From: Mycolicibacterium sp.
GTDB taxonomy: Bacteria; Actinomycetota; Actinomycetes; Mycobacteriales; Mycobacteriaceae
Direction: 5' to 3'
DNA length: 64,000 nucleotides
Assembly (NCBI GenBank): GCA_020637165.1
Contig: JACJWN010000003.1
Coordinates: 806,001-870,000, forward strand
In this document: positions 33,284 to 43,877 of the stretch, piece by piece
Layout of the letters: the number at the start of each line of letters is the position of its first letter
Position numbering within the stretch: the first letter of the stretch is position 1
Program-made: the position numbers and the translations under genes
Notes under the pieces: generated by a model
The model's database searches: none
Seen by the model: the letters and a program-made list of their open reading frames with translations, nothing else
Told to the model about the DNA's origin: nothing

Positions 33284-33471
33284 TCCCGGCCGCACCGGCC
33301 GCGCCGGTGCCGCCGTCACCACCACGACCGCCATCACCACCATCACCGGAAACAGCACCACCAGTACCACCAGCACCACCAACGCCACCGGCACCACCGG
33401 CGACCGCCGGATCCGTCGAATCCGCACCGGCACCACCATTACCGCCGTCACCGCCGTTACCCGCGGTCGGC
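33086..33471. repeat. Exact 193-bp tandem duplication in the PGRS gene
   Basis: Bases 33086-33278 and 33279-33471 are identical at every position when read side by side. As 193 is not a multiple of three, the second copy shifts the frame; taking one copy out joins the two glycine-rich frames into a single frame of 2,308 residues. Confidence 0.95.
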
Positions 33472-36400
33472 GCATCCCCACCGGTCCCGCCGTTCCCGGC
33501 GTCACCGCTCACCCCGCCGGCACCGCCATCACCACCGTCACCACCATCACCGGACTCCACGCCACCGGTACCACCGTCACCACCGGTCCCGCCATTACCG
33601 CCCAACGGGTCAGCATCACCACCAGCACCACCGGCACCACCGTTACCCGCGGTCGGCGCATCCCCACCGATGCCGCCGGCGCCGCCGTCGCCACCACCGT
33701 CACCACCGGCTCCGCCGGCTCCGCCGTCACCACCGTTACCGGAGATCACCCCTCCGAGGCCACCAGCCCCACCGGCGCCGCCATCCGCGCCGGCACCGCC
33801 AGCCCCACCGGCACCACCGACGCCGCCATCACCGACATCGCCGGCATTCCCACCGTCCGCGCCTTTACCGCCGGCAACACCGGGAGTGGCGGAATCCGCA
33901 CCAGAGCCACCGTCACCAGCGTCACCACCGGAAGTGGCTTGCGCGCCCGCGGCCCCCGAGGTCCCAGTGCTTCCACCGGTCCCACCCGTGCCCGCCGAAC
34001 CCCCAGCCCCGCCAGCCCCGCCGGCTCCGGTGTTTCCGCCATCACCGCCGACCCCGCCATCGGGACTCAGCGCGTCACCATCACCGCCGTCGCCGCCATC
34101 ACCGGGGGTTCCGGCACTCCCGCCAGCCCCTCCGGACCCGCCGTTGCCGTTGGCCCCGCCGGTCGCCGCGTTGCCCCCGGCCCCACCGGCACCGCCAGCC
34201 CCACCCGCGCCGCTGTCGGCCCCGGCCCCGCCGACGCCGCCACCGACCGCGCCGTCGGCACCACTACCCCCGGCCGCGCCGGCCCCACCAGCGCCACCAA
34301 CACCGCCATCACCTGCGGTCCCCGTGGTCGCCGCCCCACCGGCACCACCAGCGCCGCCGACACCACCGGCACCACCGACCTGCGCCGGGGTCAGCCCGCT
34401 GCCATCCGCACCGGCAAAGCCGTCACCACCGACACCACCGGCACCGCCCGCACCCGCGATACCGGTGGTCGTAGCCCCGCCGACACCACCAGCACCGCCA
34501 TTACCACCAGCCGCCCCGGCCACCGTGGCATTCCAGCCGTCCCCACCGCGTCCGGCCGCACCGCCATCACCACCCACACCCCCGGTGCCGGCAACGCCAC
34601 CGTCACCGCCGTTACCGCCCGCACCGCCGTCGGGATGAGACTGATCCCCGTCCGCACCGTCCCCACCATTTCCGCCGTCACCGCCGTTACCGCCGACCCC
34701 CCCGGTCCCGCCGCCACCGTTCGTTCCGTTGGAGCCAAGCAAGAACAGCACCCGGGCCCGACCGGCCACCCCGCCCTGCCCGCCCGCACCGTTGGCTCCG
34801 CCAGCCCCGCCGGCACCGCCAGCGGTACCCGAATCACCGGGGTTCACCCCGTCCACGCCATCGGCGCCGGCACCGCCGTTACCGCCGATACCGCCCGAAC
34901 CGCCATTACCGCCGTTACCGCCGAAGCCGAAGATCCAGCTACCCTCGCCGCCGGTGCCGCCGTTACCGCCGATCCCGCCGGCCCCCCCGGCCTCACCGTC
35001 CTGACCCGGATCGACCGCATCGGCACCATCGGCCCCCGAAACCCCGGCCCCGCCATTACCGCCGTTACCGCCGCTGCCGAACAACGACAACAGCCCGGTC
35101 GACCCGCCGTCACCGCCATTGCCGGCCGCCCCCGAGCTGCCGAATCCGTTCCCGCCATTACCGCCGTTACCGCCGTTGCCGACCCAGAATCCGCCGCGGC
35201 CGCCATCACCACCAGCACCGGCCACCGCCCCGGCACCACCATTACCGCCGGCGCCACCATTGCCGCTCAACGCCAAAAGTCCGGCATCCCCACCAGCACC
35301 ACCGGTGCCACCAGTACCGGCAACTCCCGCACCACCGGTGCCACCGGTACCGGCGATCCCGATCAACGACAACAACCCGGTGTCCCCGCCGCGACCACCG
35401 GCACCACCGTCACCGCTACCGTCACCACCCACACCACCGGCACCACCATTGCCCAGGAACCACCCGGCCCGGCCACCGTCACCACCGACACCGCCGGTGC
35501 CACCGGCGCCACCTGCACCACCGGCGCCGCCGCGGGAGTTAAACGCCAACAGGCCCGCATCCCCACCAGCACCCCCGGCACCACCCTGAACATCCCCGGC
35601 CCCGCCGACACCTCCGGCCCCACCAGTCCCGTACAGCGACCAGAAACCGGTATCACCGCCGGCGCCACCGGCACCACCGGTACCCGTCGTGGCCGCACCA
35701 CCAGCCCCGCCGTTACCGCCGTTGCCGATGAACAAACCACCCCGTCCGCCGGCACCACCGGCGCCGCCGGCCACCCCGGATCCGCCATCACCGCCGTTGC
35801 CGAACCAGCCCGCCGAACCGCCGTTACCGCCGTTGAAACCGTCACCGCCGTTGCCGATCAACCCGCCCCGGCCGCCGTCGCAGGCGCCACTGGTGCAGGT
35901 CTCCGCCGTGTAGCTGTAGCCGTTGCCCAACAGGATGCCGGCGTTCGGGTTGTCGGCAGTGCCATTGCCCACGAAGAATCGGATCAGATCCGCGATTGGA
36001 TTGGCCGTCACCGATCCTGTGGCCGAAGCGCTGGGCGAGACCACCGAGGGATCGACCGGCTCCCCGCTGCTGCTTGCTGCCGCCGGCCTGGCAGTGGCCG
36101 CGTTGGTGCCCGTATCCCGACGGACGAATCCGGCAACTGCCCACATCAGCGGGACCGCCGCCGGAGCCCCACCGTCGGAGCCCCCGCCCAGCCACGACAT
36201 CAGATTCGCCCCCAGCCCGGTCACCACACCCGGTCGTGCGGAAACCGGCTCCGCCTTCGGAGCGACCATCACCGGCGCCGAATCCGATGTCGCCGAGACA
36301 GGATCGGCTGCCGACACCTCGGCGGCCGCTGATGAGGCGGGCACGCTCACCCGACTCTCCACCGCCGCTGCGGGCCTGACGGCGGCCCCGGACTCAACCA

Positions 36401-36986
36401 CGTCTGGCAACACCACCGGTGCGACGGGCGCCTCGGAGGGAACGGCGCCATCGGCCGGCACCGACGAATTCGACTGCCGGGCCGGGGAGCTGTCCTGACG
36501 TTGCACGGGCAGATCGGGGACCGGCACCGCCGCAGGCACCTCAGGCGAGAGGACGTCAACCGAGGGAGTCTCACCCGCCCGCGGGACCGTCGAAGTAGCT
36601 CTGCCGGCTCGCGCGGGGCCGACCCGAACAGCCGCACTCTCATCTCGCGCCGACTCCGCGGGAGCCGACTTCATTCCCGTACCTGCGCTCAGCCGCGACC
36701 GCGGCGTGCGATCGGAGGAGTCGGCCGCGCTCGAACCGGACGAACCGGCGGACCCGTCTGTGTCCGCGCCAGCCAGCACCGGCGAGCCGAGCAGACTCCC
36801 CACACCCAAGGCCACCGCCAGTGCGCCGACCCTGCCGACGAACAGAACGTGACCGGATGGGGCTGCGTGCTTGGCGCGACGCCGGGACGCGACACCGTCG
36901 GCGACGGCCCGGGGTCGCGGGCTGTTGTCCCCACCCCCGTCCATCTGCAGAGATCCGGTGGACAGACGGTTATGGGTTGACAACAT
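33264..36986 (-). CDS. PGRS-type glycine-rich exported protein, N-terminal part (frame ends in duplication)
   Basis: This frame encodes 1,240 residues. ATG 36986 has a strong AAGGAG ribosome site 6 nt upstream. Residues 1-46 are basic, 47-73 hydrophobic ([16 protein letters not shown]...), followed by LAGADTD, a long signal peptide. A Ser/Ala/Pro/Val-rich region runs to about 330. A conserved block [20 protein letters not shown] precedes the glycine-rich repeats, which begin around 368 and fill the rest. There is no PE or PPE domain, so export is probably through the general pathway rather than ESX. The frame stops (TAA, 33266-33264) just inside the second copy of the 193-bp duplication. Confidence 0.75.
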   Translation of the reverse strand: MLSTHNRLSTGSLQMDGGGDNSPRPRAVADGVASRRRAKHAAPSGHVLFVGRVGALAVALGVGSLLGSPVLAGADTDGSAGSSGSSAADSSDRTPRSRLSAGTGMKSAPAESARDESAAVRVGPARAGRATSTVPRAGETPSVDVLSPEVPAAVPVPDLPVQRQDSSPARQSNSSVPADGAVPSEAPVAPVVLPDVVESGAAVRPAAAVESRVSVPASSAAAEVSAADPVSATSDSAPVMVAPKAEPVSARPGVVTGLGANLMSWLGGGSDGGAPAAVPLMWAVAGFVRRDTGTNAATARPAAASSSGEPVDPSVVSPSASATGSVTANPIADLIRFFVGNGTADNPNAGILLGNGYSYTAETCTSGACDGGRGGLIGNGGDGFNGGNGGSAGWFGNGGDGGSGVAGGAGGAGGRGGLFIGNGGNGGAGGAATTGTGGAGGAGGDTGFWSLYGTGGAGGVGGAGDVQGGAGGAGGDAGLLAFNSRGGAGGAGGAGGTGGVGGDGGRAGWFLGNGGAGGVGGDGSGDGGAGGRGGDTGLLSLIGIAGTGGTGGAGVAGTGGTGGAGGDAGLLALSGNGGAGGNGGAGAVAGAGGDGGRGGFWVGNGGNGGNGGNGFGSSGAAGNGGDGGSTGLLSLFGSGGNGGNGGAGVSGADGADAVDPGQDGEAGGAGGIGGNGGTGGEGSWIFGFGGNGGNGGSGGIGGNGGAGADGVDGVNPGDSGTAGGAGGAGGANGAGGQGGVAGRARVLFLLGSNGTNGGGGTGGVGGNGGDGGNGGDGADGDQSHPDGGAGGNGGDGGVAGTGGVGGDGGAAGRGGDGWNATVAGAAGGNGGAGGVGGATTTGIAGAGGAGGVGGDGFAGADGSGLTPAQVGGAGGVGGAGGAGGAATTGTAGDGGVGGAGGAGAAGGSGADGAVGGGVGGAGADSGAGGAGGAGGAGGNAATGGANGNGGSGGAGGSAGTPGDGGDGGDGDALSPDGGVGGDGGNTGAGGAGGAGGSAGTGGTGGSTGTSGAAGAQATSGGDAGDGGSGADSATPGVAGGKGADGGNAGDVGDGGVGGAGGAGGAGADGGAGGAGGLGGVISGNGGDGGAGGAGGDGGGDGGAGGIGGDAPTAGNGGAGGAGGDADPLGGNGGTGGDGGTGGVESGDGGDGGDGGAGGVSGDAGNGGTGGDAPTAGNGGDGGNGGAGADSTDPAVAGGAGGVGGAGGTGGAVSGDGGDGGRGGDGGTGAAGAAGNDADRG

Positions 36987-37070
36987 CCGCGCTCCTTTCA
37001 GCTTCGCGCGCCCCCCTGGACGCGCCACTGCCGAGAAGTATCCACAGAAACTGTGTTTCTTTTCACTCAA

Positions 37071-37100
37071 TTCATAGGTTTGTCAGAAAAACCTCTTGAA
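37071..37100 (-). promoter_or_regulatory. Candidate promoter of the PGRS gene
   Basis: On the minus strand TTCAAG (37100-37095) and TATGAA (37076-37071) are 18 bp apart in an AT-rich stretch about 85 bp before the start codon. Resemblance only. Confidence 0.35.
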
Positions 37101-37108
37101 CGATGTGG

Positions 37109-37147
37109 TTTGTATTTGCGTCCGCAAGATTTTGTAATTGCGTCCGC
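37109..37147. promoter_or_regulatory. Direct repeats in helical phase upstream of the PGRS gene
   Basis: tttgtatttgcgtccgc (37109-37125) and tttgtaattgcgtccgc (37131-37147) differ at one base and are offset by 22 bp, two helix turns, just upstream of the candidate promoter. This is a typical layout for a dimeric regulator site; the regulator is unknown. Confidence 0.5.
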
Positions 37148-37192
37148 TAAGTGGTGCCGCCGCCGACTCCCGACGCCCGCAGAGCCAGCGAC

Positions 37193-37230
37193 GACGAAGC
37201 CCCCGACCGCAATCGGCCGGGGGCTTCGTC
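37193..37230 (-). terminator. Terminator after ilvC
   Basis: Perfect 12-bp arms (gacgaagccccc and its complement) enclose a partly paired loop 12 bp after the ilvC stop. This is the end of the ilvB-ilvH-ilvC unit. Confidence 0.75.
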
Positions 37231-37241
37231 CTCGGAAAGTG

Positions 37242-38294
<1,053 letters not shown>

Positions 38295-38813
38295 TTATTT
38301 CGAGTTCGTCATACCGCGCGGTCCGCGCGATAGTGCCACCACACCGGACTGCACGGTCTCGCGGATGCCGTAGGGCTCGAGAACCCGCATCAGCGCCTCG
38401 AGTTTCTCCTCGGTCCCGGTGGCCTCGACGGTCAGCGACTCGTTGGCGACGTCGATCACCTTGGCGCGGAACAGGTTCACCGCCTCGATCACCTGACTGC
38501 GGGTGACGGCGTCGGTCCGCACCTTGATCAGGGCGATCTGGCGGGCCACCATGTTGCCCTCGTCGTGCTCGACGATCTTGATCACGTTGATCAGCTTGTT
38601 GAGCTGTTTGGTGATCTGCTCGAGCGGGGTTTCCTCGGCGGTCACGACGATGGTCATCCGCGACATGTCCTTGACCTCGGTGGGCCCCACCGCCAGCGAC
38701 TTGATGTTGAAGCCGCGCCGGGAGAACAGCGCGGCGACCCGGGCCAGCACGCCCGGCTTGTCCTCGACCAGCACCGAAAGGGTGTGGGTGACGGTGTTTC
38801 CGGCGTGCGCCAT
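38295..38813 (-). CDS. ilvH: Acetolactate synthase small (regulatory) subunit
   Basis: This 172-residue protein has an N-terminal ACT domain (THTLSVLVEDKPGVLARVA...) that binds valine for feedback control and a C-terminal regulatory domain. It activates the IlvB catalytic subunit. The ATG at 38813 overlaps the ilvB stop by one base (TGATG), ensuring coupled, stoichiometric translation. It is also named ilvN in mycobacteria. Confidence 0.97.
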   Translation of the reverse strand: MAHAGNTVTHTLSVLVEDKPGVLARVAALFSRRGFNIKSLAVGPTEVKDMSRMTIVVTAEETPLEQITKQLNKLINVIKIVEHDEGNMVARQIALIKVRTDAVTRSQVIEAVNLFRAKVIDVANESLTVEATGTEEKLEALMRVLEPYGIRETVQSGVVALSRGPRGMTNSK

Positions 38814-40696
38814 CAGGCCCTGCCCTCCTCGTTGTCCTCGTCGAACAGCGGCCGGATGTTGCGGGCCGCCATGATCTCGTCGTTGCCGGTGCCGGCAGCG
38901 ACCATCGGCCACACCTGCGCGTCGGCGCCAACGATGAAGTCGATGACCACCGGCCGGTCGTTGATCGCCCGCGCCTGGTTGATGACGTCGACGACGTCTT
39001 CGGCCCGCTCGCAGCGAAGGCCGACACACCCCAGCGCCTCTGCCAGCTTGACGAAATCCGGGATGCGCTGGCTATGGGTGGCCAGATCCGTATTGCTGTA
39101 GCGCTCGCCGTAGAACAGCGTCTGCCATTGGCGCACCATGCCCAGATTGCCGTTGTTGATCAACGCGACCTTGATCGGCACGCCTTCCACGGCACAGGTG
39201 GCCAGTTCCTGGTTGGTCATCTGGAAGCAACCGTCGCCGTCGATGGCCCACACCTCGGTGTCCGGGCGTGCCATCTTGGCTCCCATGGCCGCCGGGATGG
39301 CGTAGCCCATGGTGCCCAGGCCCCCGGAATTCAGCCAGGTTCGCGGCTTCTCGTAGGAGATGAACTGCGCGGCCCACATCTGGTGCTGGCCCACCCCGGC
39401 GACGTAGACGGCATCCGGTCCGGCGATCCTGCCGAGTTGCTCGATCACGTACTCCGGGCTCAGGCTGCCGTCCTGAGGCTCCGACCAGCCCAGCGGGAAG
39501 GTCTCGCGCACCCCGTTGAGGTAGGACCACCACTCAGCCAGGTCGGAATCGGCCACACCCTCGTTGCCAATCCGATTCTCCCCGGCGGGCATCCGCCGGA
39601 ACGCGCCGATCAGGTCGCGGATAACGGCCTTGATATCGCCCACGATCGGCACGTCGGCGTTGCGGTTCTTGCCGATTTCGGCAGGGTCGATATCGGCGTG
39701 GATCACCTTGGCGTGCGGGGCGAAGGAGTCCAGCTTGCCGGTCACCCGGTCGTCGAAGCGGGCACCGAGAGCGATGATCAGGTCACTGCGCTGGAAGGCC
39801 GCCACCGCGGCGACGGTGCCGTGCATCCCCGGCATGCCGAGGTTCTGCGGGTGGCTGTCGGGGAACGCCCCGCGGGCCATCAGCGTGGTGACCACCGGGA
39901 TGCCGGTCAGCTCGGCCAGTTCGGCGAGTTCCTCGGTCGCGTTACCCCGGATCACACCGCCGCCGACGTAGAGCACCGGCTTACGGGCTTGGGTGATCAG
40001 CTTGGCGGCTTCCTTGATCTGCCGACCGTGCGGTTTGGTGTTGGGCTTGTAGCCGGGCAGCTCCAGCTGCGGCGGCCACGAGAACGTGCACTGGCCCTGC
40101 AGGATGTCCTTGGGGATGTCGACCAGGACAGCTCCGGGGCGTCCGGTCGCGGCGATGTGGAACGCCTCGGCGATGCAGCGGGCGATGTCGTCGCCGTCGC
40201 GGACCAGGACGTTGTGCTTGGTGATCGGCATGGTGATGCCGGTGATGTCGGATTCCTGGAAGGCGTCGGTGCCGATCAGGCTGCGGCCGACCTGACCGGT
40301 GATCGCCACGACCGGGACGGAGTCCATCTGGGCGTCGGCCAACGGGGTGACCAGGTTGGTCGCGCCCGGTCCGGAGGTGGCCATCATGACCCCGACCCGG
40401 CCGGTGACGTGGGCATAGCCGCTGGCCGCGTGGCCGGCGCCCTGCTCGTGGCGCACCAGGACGTGGCGCAGCTTCTGCGAGTCGAACAACGGGTCGTAGA
40501 CGGGCAGCACGGCCCCGCCGGGGATGCCGAAGATCAGGTCGACGCCGAGTTCCTCCAGTGCCCGCACCACGGCCTCGGCCCCGGTGATCTGGATTGGCGC
40601 GACGCGCTCGGCGTGCGCGGCGGGTTGGTGGTGGGCGCCGTTGGTCGGCGCGGTATCAGCCGGTTGCTCGGTGGCTCGGGTGGCAGGTGCGCTCAC
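38813..40696 (-). CDS. ilvB: Acetolactate synthase large subunit
   Basis: IlvB uses thiamine diphosphate to condense pyruvate with pyruvate or 2-ketobutyrate, the first shared step of branched-chain amino-acid synthesis. The 627-residue protein has the ThDP-activating Glu in [16 protein letters not shown]-binding middle domain and the ThDP motif [15 protein letters not shown]...LINN. A nonconserved Ala/Pro/His-rich 35-residue N-terminus precedes the core. The start is a GTG. It is preceded by a leader peptide and attenuator. Confidence 0.97.
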   Translation of the reverse strand: MSAPATRATEQPADTAPTNGAHHQPAAHAERVAPIQITGAEAVVRALEELGVDLIFGIPGGAVLPVYDPLFDSQKLRHVLVRHEQGAGHAASGYAHVTGRVGVMMATSGPGATNLVTPLADAQMDSVPVVAITGQVGRSLIGTDAFQESDITGITMPITKHNVLVRDGDDIARCIAEAFHIAATGRPGAVLVDIPKDILQGQCTFSWPPQLELPGYKPNTKPHGRQIKEAAKLITQARKPVLYVGGGVIRGNATEELAELAELTGIPVVTTLMARGAFPDSHPQNLGMPGMHGTVAAVAAFQRSDLIIALGARFDDRVTGKLDSFAPHAKVIHADIDPAEIGKNRNADVPIVGDIKAVIRDLIGAFRRMPAGENRIGNEGVADSDLAEWWSYLNGVRETFPLGWSEPQDGSLSPEYVIEQLGRIAGPDAVYVAGVGQHQMWAAQFISYEKPRTWLNSGGLGTMGYAIPAAMGAKMARPDTEVWAIDGDGCFQMTNQELATCAVEGVPIKVALINNGNLGMVRQWQTLFYGERYSNTDLATHSQRIPDFVKLAEALGCVGLRCERAEDVVDVINQARAINDRPVVIDFIVGADAQVWPMVAAGTGNDEIMAARNIRPLFDEDNEEGRA

Positions 40697-40726
40697 TGGT
40701 GTCCTCGGTATCTAGGGCCTGACAAG

Positions 40727-40763
40727 AAAAAACCCCCGTCAGCGTGGGCCGCTGTACGAGGGT
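40727..40763 (-). terminator. Attenuator terminator upstream of ilvB
   Basis: On the minus strand a stem of CCCTCGT/ACGGGGG (one wobble) stacked on CAGCG/CGCTG, with a single bulged A and loop GCCCA, is followed directly by TTTTTT. This is a textbook intrinsic terminator lying between a leader peptide and the ilvB start. Confidence 0.85.
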
Positions 40764-40781
40764 GGCGCGCTGGTGCGTGGG

Positions 40782-40850
40782 CTAGACCCGGCGGGGGGCA
40801 AGCGCGGCACCAACGCGCTGGCCTACTACAAGCTTCCCGCCGATTGCCAT
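40782..40850 (-). CDS. ilvB leader peptide, branched-chain-rich
   Basis: A 22-codon frame starts at ATG 40850 (MAIGGKLVVGQRV...) and ends at TAG 40784-40782. Seven of 22 residues are Ile, Leu or Val, including Val-Val, the pattern of attenuation leader peptides in ilv operons. The predicted transcription start lies within about two bases of its ATG, so translation is probably leaderless. Ribosome stalling for lack of charged Val/Leu/Ile tRNA would prevent the terminator just downstream. Confidence 0.75.
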   Translation of the reverse strand: MAIGGKLVVGQRVGAALAPRRV

Positions 40851-40858
40851 ACCTGCGG

Positions 40859-40888
40859 AGGGTAGTCCCGGCACAGGTCAAGCGTCAA
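40859..40888 (-). promoter_or_regulatory. ilvB operon promoter
   Basis: On the minus strand TTGACG (40888-40883) and TACCCT (40864-40859) are 18 bp apart, placing the start of transcription at about 40852-40850, at the leader-peptide ATG. Confidence 0.6.
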
Positions 40889-40926
40889 ATCCAGCACCCG
40901 ATCCGGCGAGGTGCAATGATGCTGCC

Positions 40927-41322
40927 ATGTCACCCGGATCCGACGACGCCCCGACCGTGATCCGGATATCCCCGATGGCGCATTTCGCCCCCGGCTTCCT
41001 GGTCATCGCCCTGCTGACGGTCGGCCCGGCCTTCGGCCTCCCCACCATGGCGGTGCTGATGGTGATACCGGTGCTGCTCTCAGTGGCCATCGAACGGTTC
41101 CGGACCATCGCCGATCGGGACACCGTCACCGCGCGCATGCTGGTGGGAAGCCGGACGCTGCCGTGGTCTCGGATCGAAGGGCTGAAATTCACCAAGAGCC
41201 GCTGGGCGCGGGCCTGCCTGACCGATGGCGGCGAGTTTCTACTCCCCGCGGTGACGTTCACGACGCTCCCACAGCTGACCGCGGCCAGCGGCGGACGCGT
41301 TCCCAACCCGTACCGGCGCTGA
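40927..41322 (+). CDS. PH-domain membrane protein (CFP-6-like)
   Basis: This 131-residue protein, counterpart of Rv3004 (low-molecular-weight antigen CFP-6), has two adjacent hydrophobic segments at about 20-57 and a cytoplasmic PH-like beta domain (ADRDTVTARMLVGSRTLPWSRIEGLKF...). The function is unknown. It is divergent from the ilvB leader and converges with the DoxX gene 19 bp away. Confidence 0.8.
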   Translation: MSPGSDDAPTVIRISPMAHFAPGFLVIALLTVGPAFGLPTMAVLMVIPVLLSVAIERFRTIADRDTVTARMLVGSRTLPWSRIEGLKFTKSRWARACLTDGGEFLLPAVTFTTLPQLTAASGGRVPNPYRR

Positions 41323-41341
41323 CTCTCGACGCTGTTCGGGC

Positions 41342-42184
41342 TCAGCCGAACGGATTGTGCCCGCGCAGGAACAACCATGCGGCAACGCCGCCGCCGATCC
41401 CGAGCAGCAACGCCAGGAACGAACCGATGAACGGCCGACGGGCCCAACCCCGGCCGCCGTCGAACCCGTAACGCCCCGGCCCGGCCAGAATCACTGCCGC
41501 CGCGGCGACGCTGAGCACCAGCATGTACTCCGCTTCGGAGCCGAAGACGAAAAGGCCGCCCTCCTCGCGCTGGGCGGTGAACGTCGCCAAGAGGCTGTTG
41601 ACCAGGAAAGCCAACGCCACCGCAGCGGCCACCGGGGTGAACAGCCCGAGAACCAGCAGCACGCCGGAGGCGATCTGGGTTCCGGCGACCACGTAACTCA
41701 GTAGGTCCGCGTACCGGTAGCCGGCCTCGGTCAGGCTGTCCCGGAAGCCGTCCGGGCCCGGGCCGCCCAACCAGCCGAAGGCGTTCTGCAGGCCGTGGGC
41801 GATGAACACCACGCCCAGGGTCACCCGCAGCAACAGCAGCCCGAGGTCCTGGGTGCCGCGGCGGCCTGCCGCCTTCACGCGTTCATCGGCCTCGACGGGG
41901 GTGATCTCGGTCGGTGCCGCCATGTGATGCGGCGCGTCGGGGATGTGCCCCGAGGGTTGCGCAGGGGGCTGGACGTAGGGCAGGGGTTCGGGATCGTGCA
42001 GCAGGCCGTATGCCGTGGGCGGCGCGGGCGTTCCGGGCGGCGGGCCGATCTTGGTGGTCTCGAATTCGCCGCCGTAGTTGGTCGATCCCAGGTCGTCCTC
42101 GGGATCGACCAATCGCGCCGTCGCCGGCCGAACGGCGGGCTCATCGGGCCGCTGCCAGCCAGGATCGGGGTTTTGGCTCGTCAC
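41342..42184 (-). CDS. DoxX family membrane protein
   Basis: This 280-residue protein has a Pro-rich N-terminal half without membrane segments and then four hydrophobic helices of the DoxX fold (LLLRVTLGVVFIAHGLQNAF..., GTQIASGVLLVLGLF, LSVAAAAVILAGPGRYGFD). The counterpart Rv3005c forms a membrane oxidoreductase complex with superoxide dismutase SodA and thiosulfate sulfurtransferase SseA in M. tuberculosis, protecting against oxidative stress. The GTG at 42184 (MTSQNPDPGWQ) is chosen; the longer frame from 42391 is Arg-rich and looks noncoding. Confidence 0.85.
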   Translation of the reverse strand: MTSQNPDPGWQRPDEPAVRPATARLVDPEDDLGSTNYGGEFETTKIGPPPGTPAPPTAYGLLHDPEPLPYVQPPAQPSGHIPDAPHHMAAPTEITPVEADERVKAAGRRGTQDLGLLLLRVTLGVVFIAHGLQNAFGWLGGPGPDGFRDSLTEAGYRYADLLSYVVAGTQIASGVLLVLGLFTPVAAAVALAFLVNSLLATFTAQREEGGLFVFGSEAEYMLVLSVAAAAVILAGPGRYGFDGGRGWARRPFIGSFLALLLGIGGGVAAWLFLRGHNPFG

Positions 42185-42308
42185 ACGGCCAGCGTAAGTG
42201 CAATCGGGGGCAAAGCGCCGGATTTGACCGGCGCTTCGAGCGGCCGAAATCTCCCCGGCGCGCGCCCGGCGTGGCGAACATCGACGACCGATCCGTAACC
42301 TGGCGGGC

Positions 42309-43427
42309 ATGACTGCGCGTACGCCGATCCGGTCGCTGGCCGCGCTGTGCGCCGCCATGGTGCTGGCCACCGGTTGCGCGCGGTTCGACAACGCGGTCTC
42401 TCAACCCTTCACCGAACCCCCGGAACTGGTGCCCGGGCCACCGTCGACCCCGCCCCCTCCCCCGCCGCTGCCGCCCAAACCGTTCCCGAAGGCCTGCCCG
42501 GCGCCCGGGGTGATGCAGGGCTGCCTGGAGAGCACCAGCGGGTTGATCATGGGGCCCACCGCCAAGACCGCCCTGGTGGCCGAACGCACCACCGGCGCGA
42601 TCAAGGAGGTCTCGCTCACCGCCGAACCCAAGGTCGAGATGGTCATCCCGGTCGACGGCAGCGGCGACGGCGGGCTGATGTCGATCGTGAAATCGCCGAC
42701 GTATTCCCAGGACCGGTTGATGTACGCCTACATCAGCACTCCCACCGACAACCGGGTGATCCGCATCGCCGAGGGCGACGTGCCCAAGGACCTGCTGACC
42801 GGCATCCCCAAGGGTGCGACGGGCAACACCGGGTCGCTGATCTTCACCAGCCCGACGACCCTGGTCGTGCAGACCGGCGACGCCGGCAACCCGGCACTGG
42901 CCAACGATCCCAAGTCGCTGGCGGGCAAGGTGATCCGCATCGAGCAGCCCACCACCGTCGGACAGGCCCCGCCGACGACCGCGCTGAGCGGGATGGGCTC
43001 CGGCGGCGGCATGTGCCTGGACCCGGCCGACAAGTCGCTCTACATCACCGACCGCACCCCCTCCGGTGACCGGCTGCAGCGCATCGGCCCGGATTCCAAG
43101 GCGACCACGGTGTGGACCTGGCCGGATAAACCGGGCGTCGCCGGATGTGCGGCATTGGACGGCACCGTGCTGGTGAACCTGGTCAACACCAAGCAGACGG
43201 TGGCGGTCCGACTGGCCCAGGCAACCGGCGCGGTCACCGGTGACCCCGAGGTCGTGCGGGAGGGAAAACACGGGCACGCCTGGGCGCTGGACGTCGCCCC
43301 CGACGGCAACATCTGGGGGGCGACGGTCAACCGCACCGCCGGGGACGCCGAGAAACTCGACGACGTGGTCTTCCCGCTGTTCCCGCAGGGTGGCGGATTC
43401 CCCCGCTCCAACGCCGACGTCACCTAA
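42309..43427 (+). CDS. lppZ: Lipoprotein LppZ (sugar-dehydrogenase-like beta-propeller)
   Basis: This 372-residue lipoprotein has a signal peptide ending in the lipobox LATGC (lipidated Cys23), a Pro-rich linker at about 35-60, and a domain related to PQQ-dependent glucose/sorbosone dehydrogenase propellers (GDGGLMSIVKSPTY, RIAEGD, VQTGDAGNPALANDP, SLAGKVIRI). It is anchored outside the cytoplasmic membrane. The catalytic role is not established. It is the counterpart of Rv3006. Confidence 0.93.
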   Translation: MTARTPIRSLAALCAAMVLATGCARFDNAVSQPFTEPPELVPGPPSTPPPPPPLPPKPFPKACPAPGVMQGCLESTSGLIMGPTAKTALVAERTTGAIKEVSLTAEPKVEMVIPVDGSGDGGLMSIVKSPTYSQDRLMYAYISTPTDNRVIRIAEGDVPKDLLTGIPKGATGNTGSLIFTSPTTLVVQTGDAGNPALANDPKSLAGKVIRIEQPTTVGQAPPTTALSGMGSGGGMCLDPADKSLYITDRTPSGDRLQRIGPDSKATTVWTWPDKPGVAGCAALDGTVLVNLVNTKQTVAVRLAQATGAVTGDPEVVREGKHGHAWALDVAPDGNIWGATVNRTAGDAEKLDDVVFPLFPQGGGFPRSNADVT

Positions 43428-43877
43428 GGGACGTCGGTCGGGTAACGCCTCCGTTCATCGCCGATGCGCGCCACCGTCTCGCCGATCGCTTGCGCAGTCG
43501 ACAACATGGGCGCACCGCGATCGGCCACCACCCGGGGAACCTGAGAAGACCGGCCACCCCGCGTTATCGCCAACGTGCTGGCGTAGGCCATAGATCGATG
43601 ACGAACTCGCTGCTAGTCGACATATTTGTCGCCGAAAACCCTTTACCGAACCGCCCCATGAAGCTATGTTTTAGCTGAGATTTTCCTGAGATCCGACGAT
43701 GCGAGGGGCTACTCATGGGACGGACGATTGCGCCCGCGGACGCCGGCCCGGCCCCCACCGCCGCCCGATGTCGAGCCGTGGGGGCTCGTTATCGCGACGT
43801 CGAAACCGCAACCCGAGATCTTCGGGTGCCGATTTCTCCCAGGACCTTCTGAGGCCGAGCCGGAGAGGGAGAGGGAG
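43428..43877. other. 450-bp gap between lppZ and the alpha/beta hydrolase
   Basis: No convincing coding frame is seen. The middle (about 43600-43690) is AT-rich for this genome and holds a small palindrome CGACA-TATT-TGTCG (43618-43631) just upstream of a candidate promoter. The first 170 bases after lppZ contain nothing recognised and no clear terminator hairpin. Confidence 0.6.
43642..43670 (+). promoter_or_regulatory. Candidate promoter of the alpha/beta hydrolase gene
   Basis: TTTACC (43642-43647) and TATGTT (43665-43670) are 17 bp apart in the AT-rich stretch, giving a 5' leader of about 200 nt. The palindrome at 43618-43631 lies 10 bp upstream and could bind a regulator. Confidence 0.35.

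Noticed and set aside
29990-35900. Dense short repeats that could suggest a CRISPR array
   Set aside because: Repeats are codon-level GGN-GGN patterns with no constant repeat-spacer length and no cas genes nearby.
30848-36332. Very long plus-strand open frames (about 1,200 codons each) opposite the PGRS gene
   Set aside because: They are antisense reflections of GGxGGx codons (giving Pro/Ala- or Thr-rich translations), with no ribosome site or domain. The minus strand has the signal peptide and ordered domain.
29867-36986. Classification as a PE_PGRS protein
   Set aside because: The N-terminus lacks the PE motif and domain; it has a long ordinary signal peptide and a Ser/Ala/Pro region instead.
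43618-43631. Possible LexA (SOS) box CGACATATTTGTCG
   Set aside because: It does not match the mycobacterial SOS consensus TCGAAC-N4-GTTCGA; kept only as a small palindrome.
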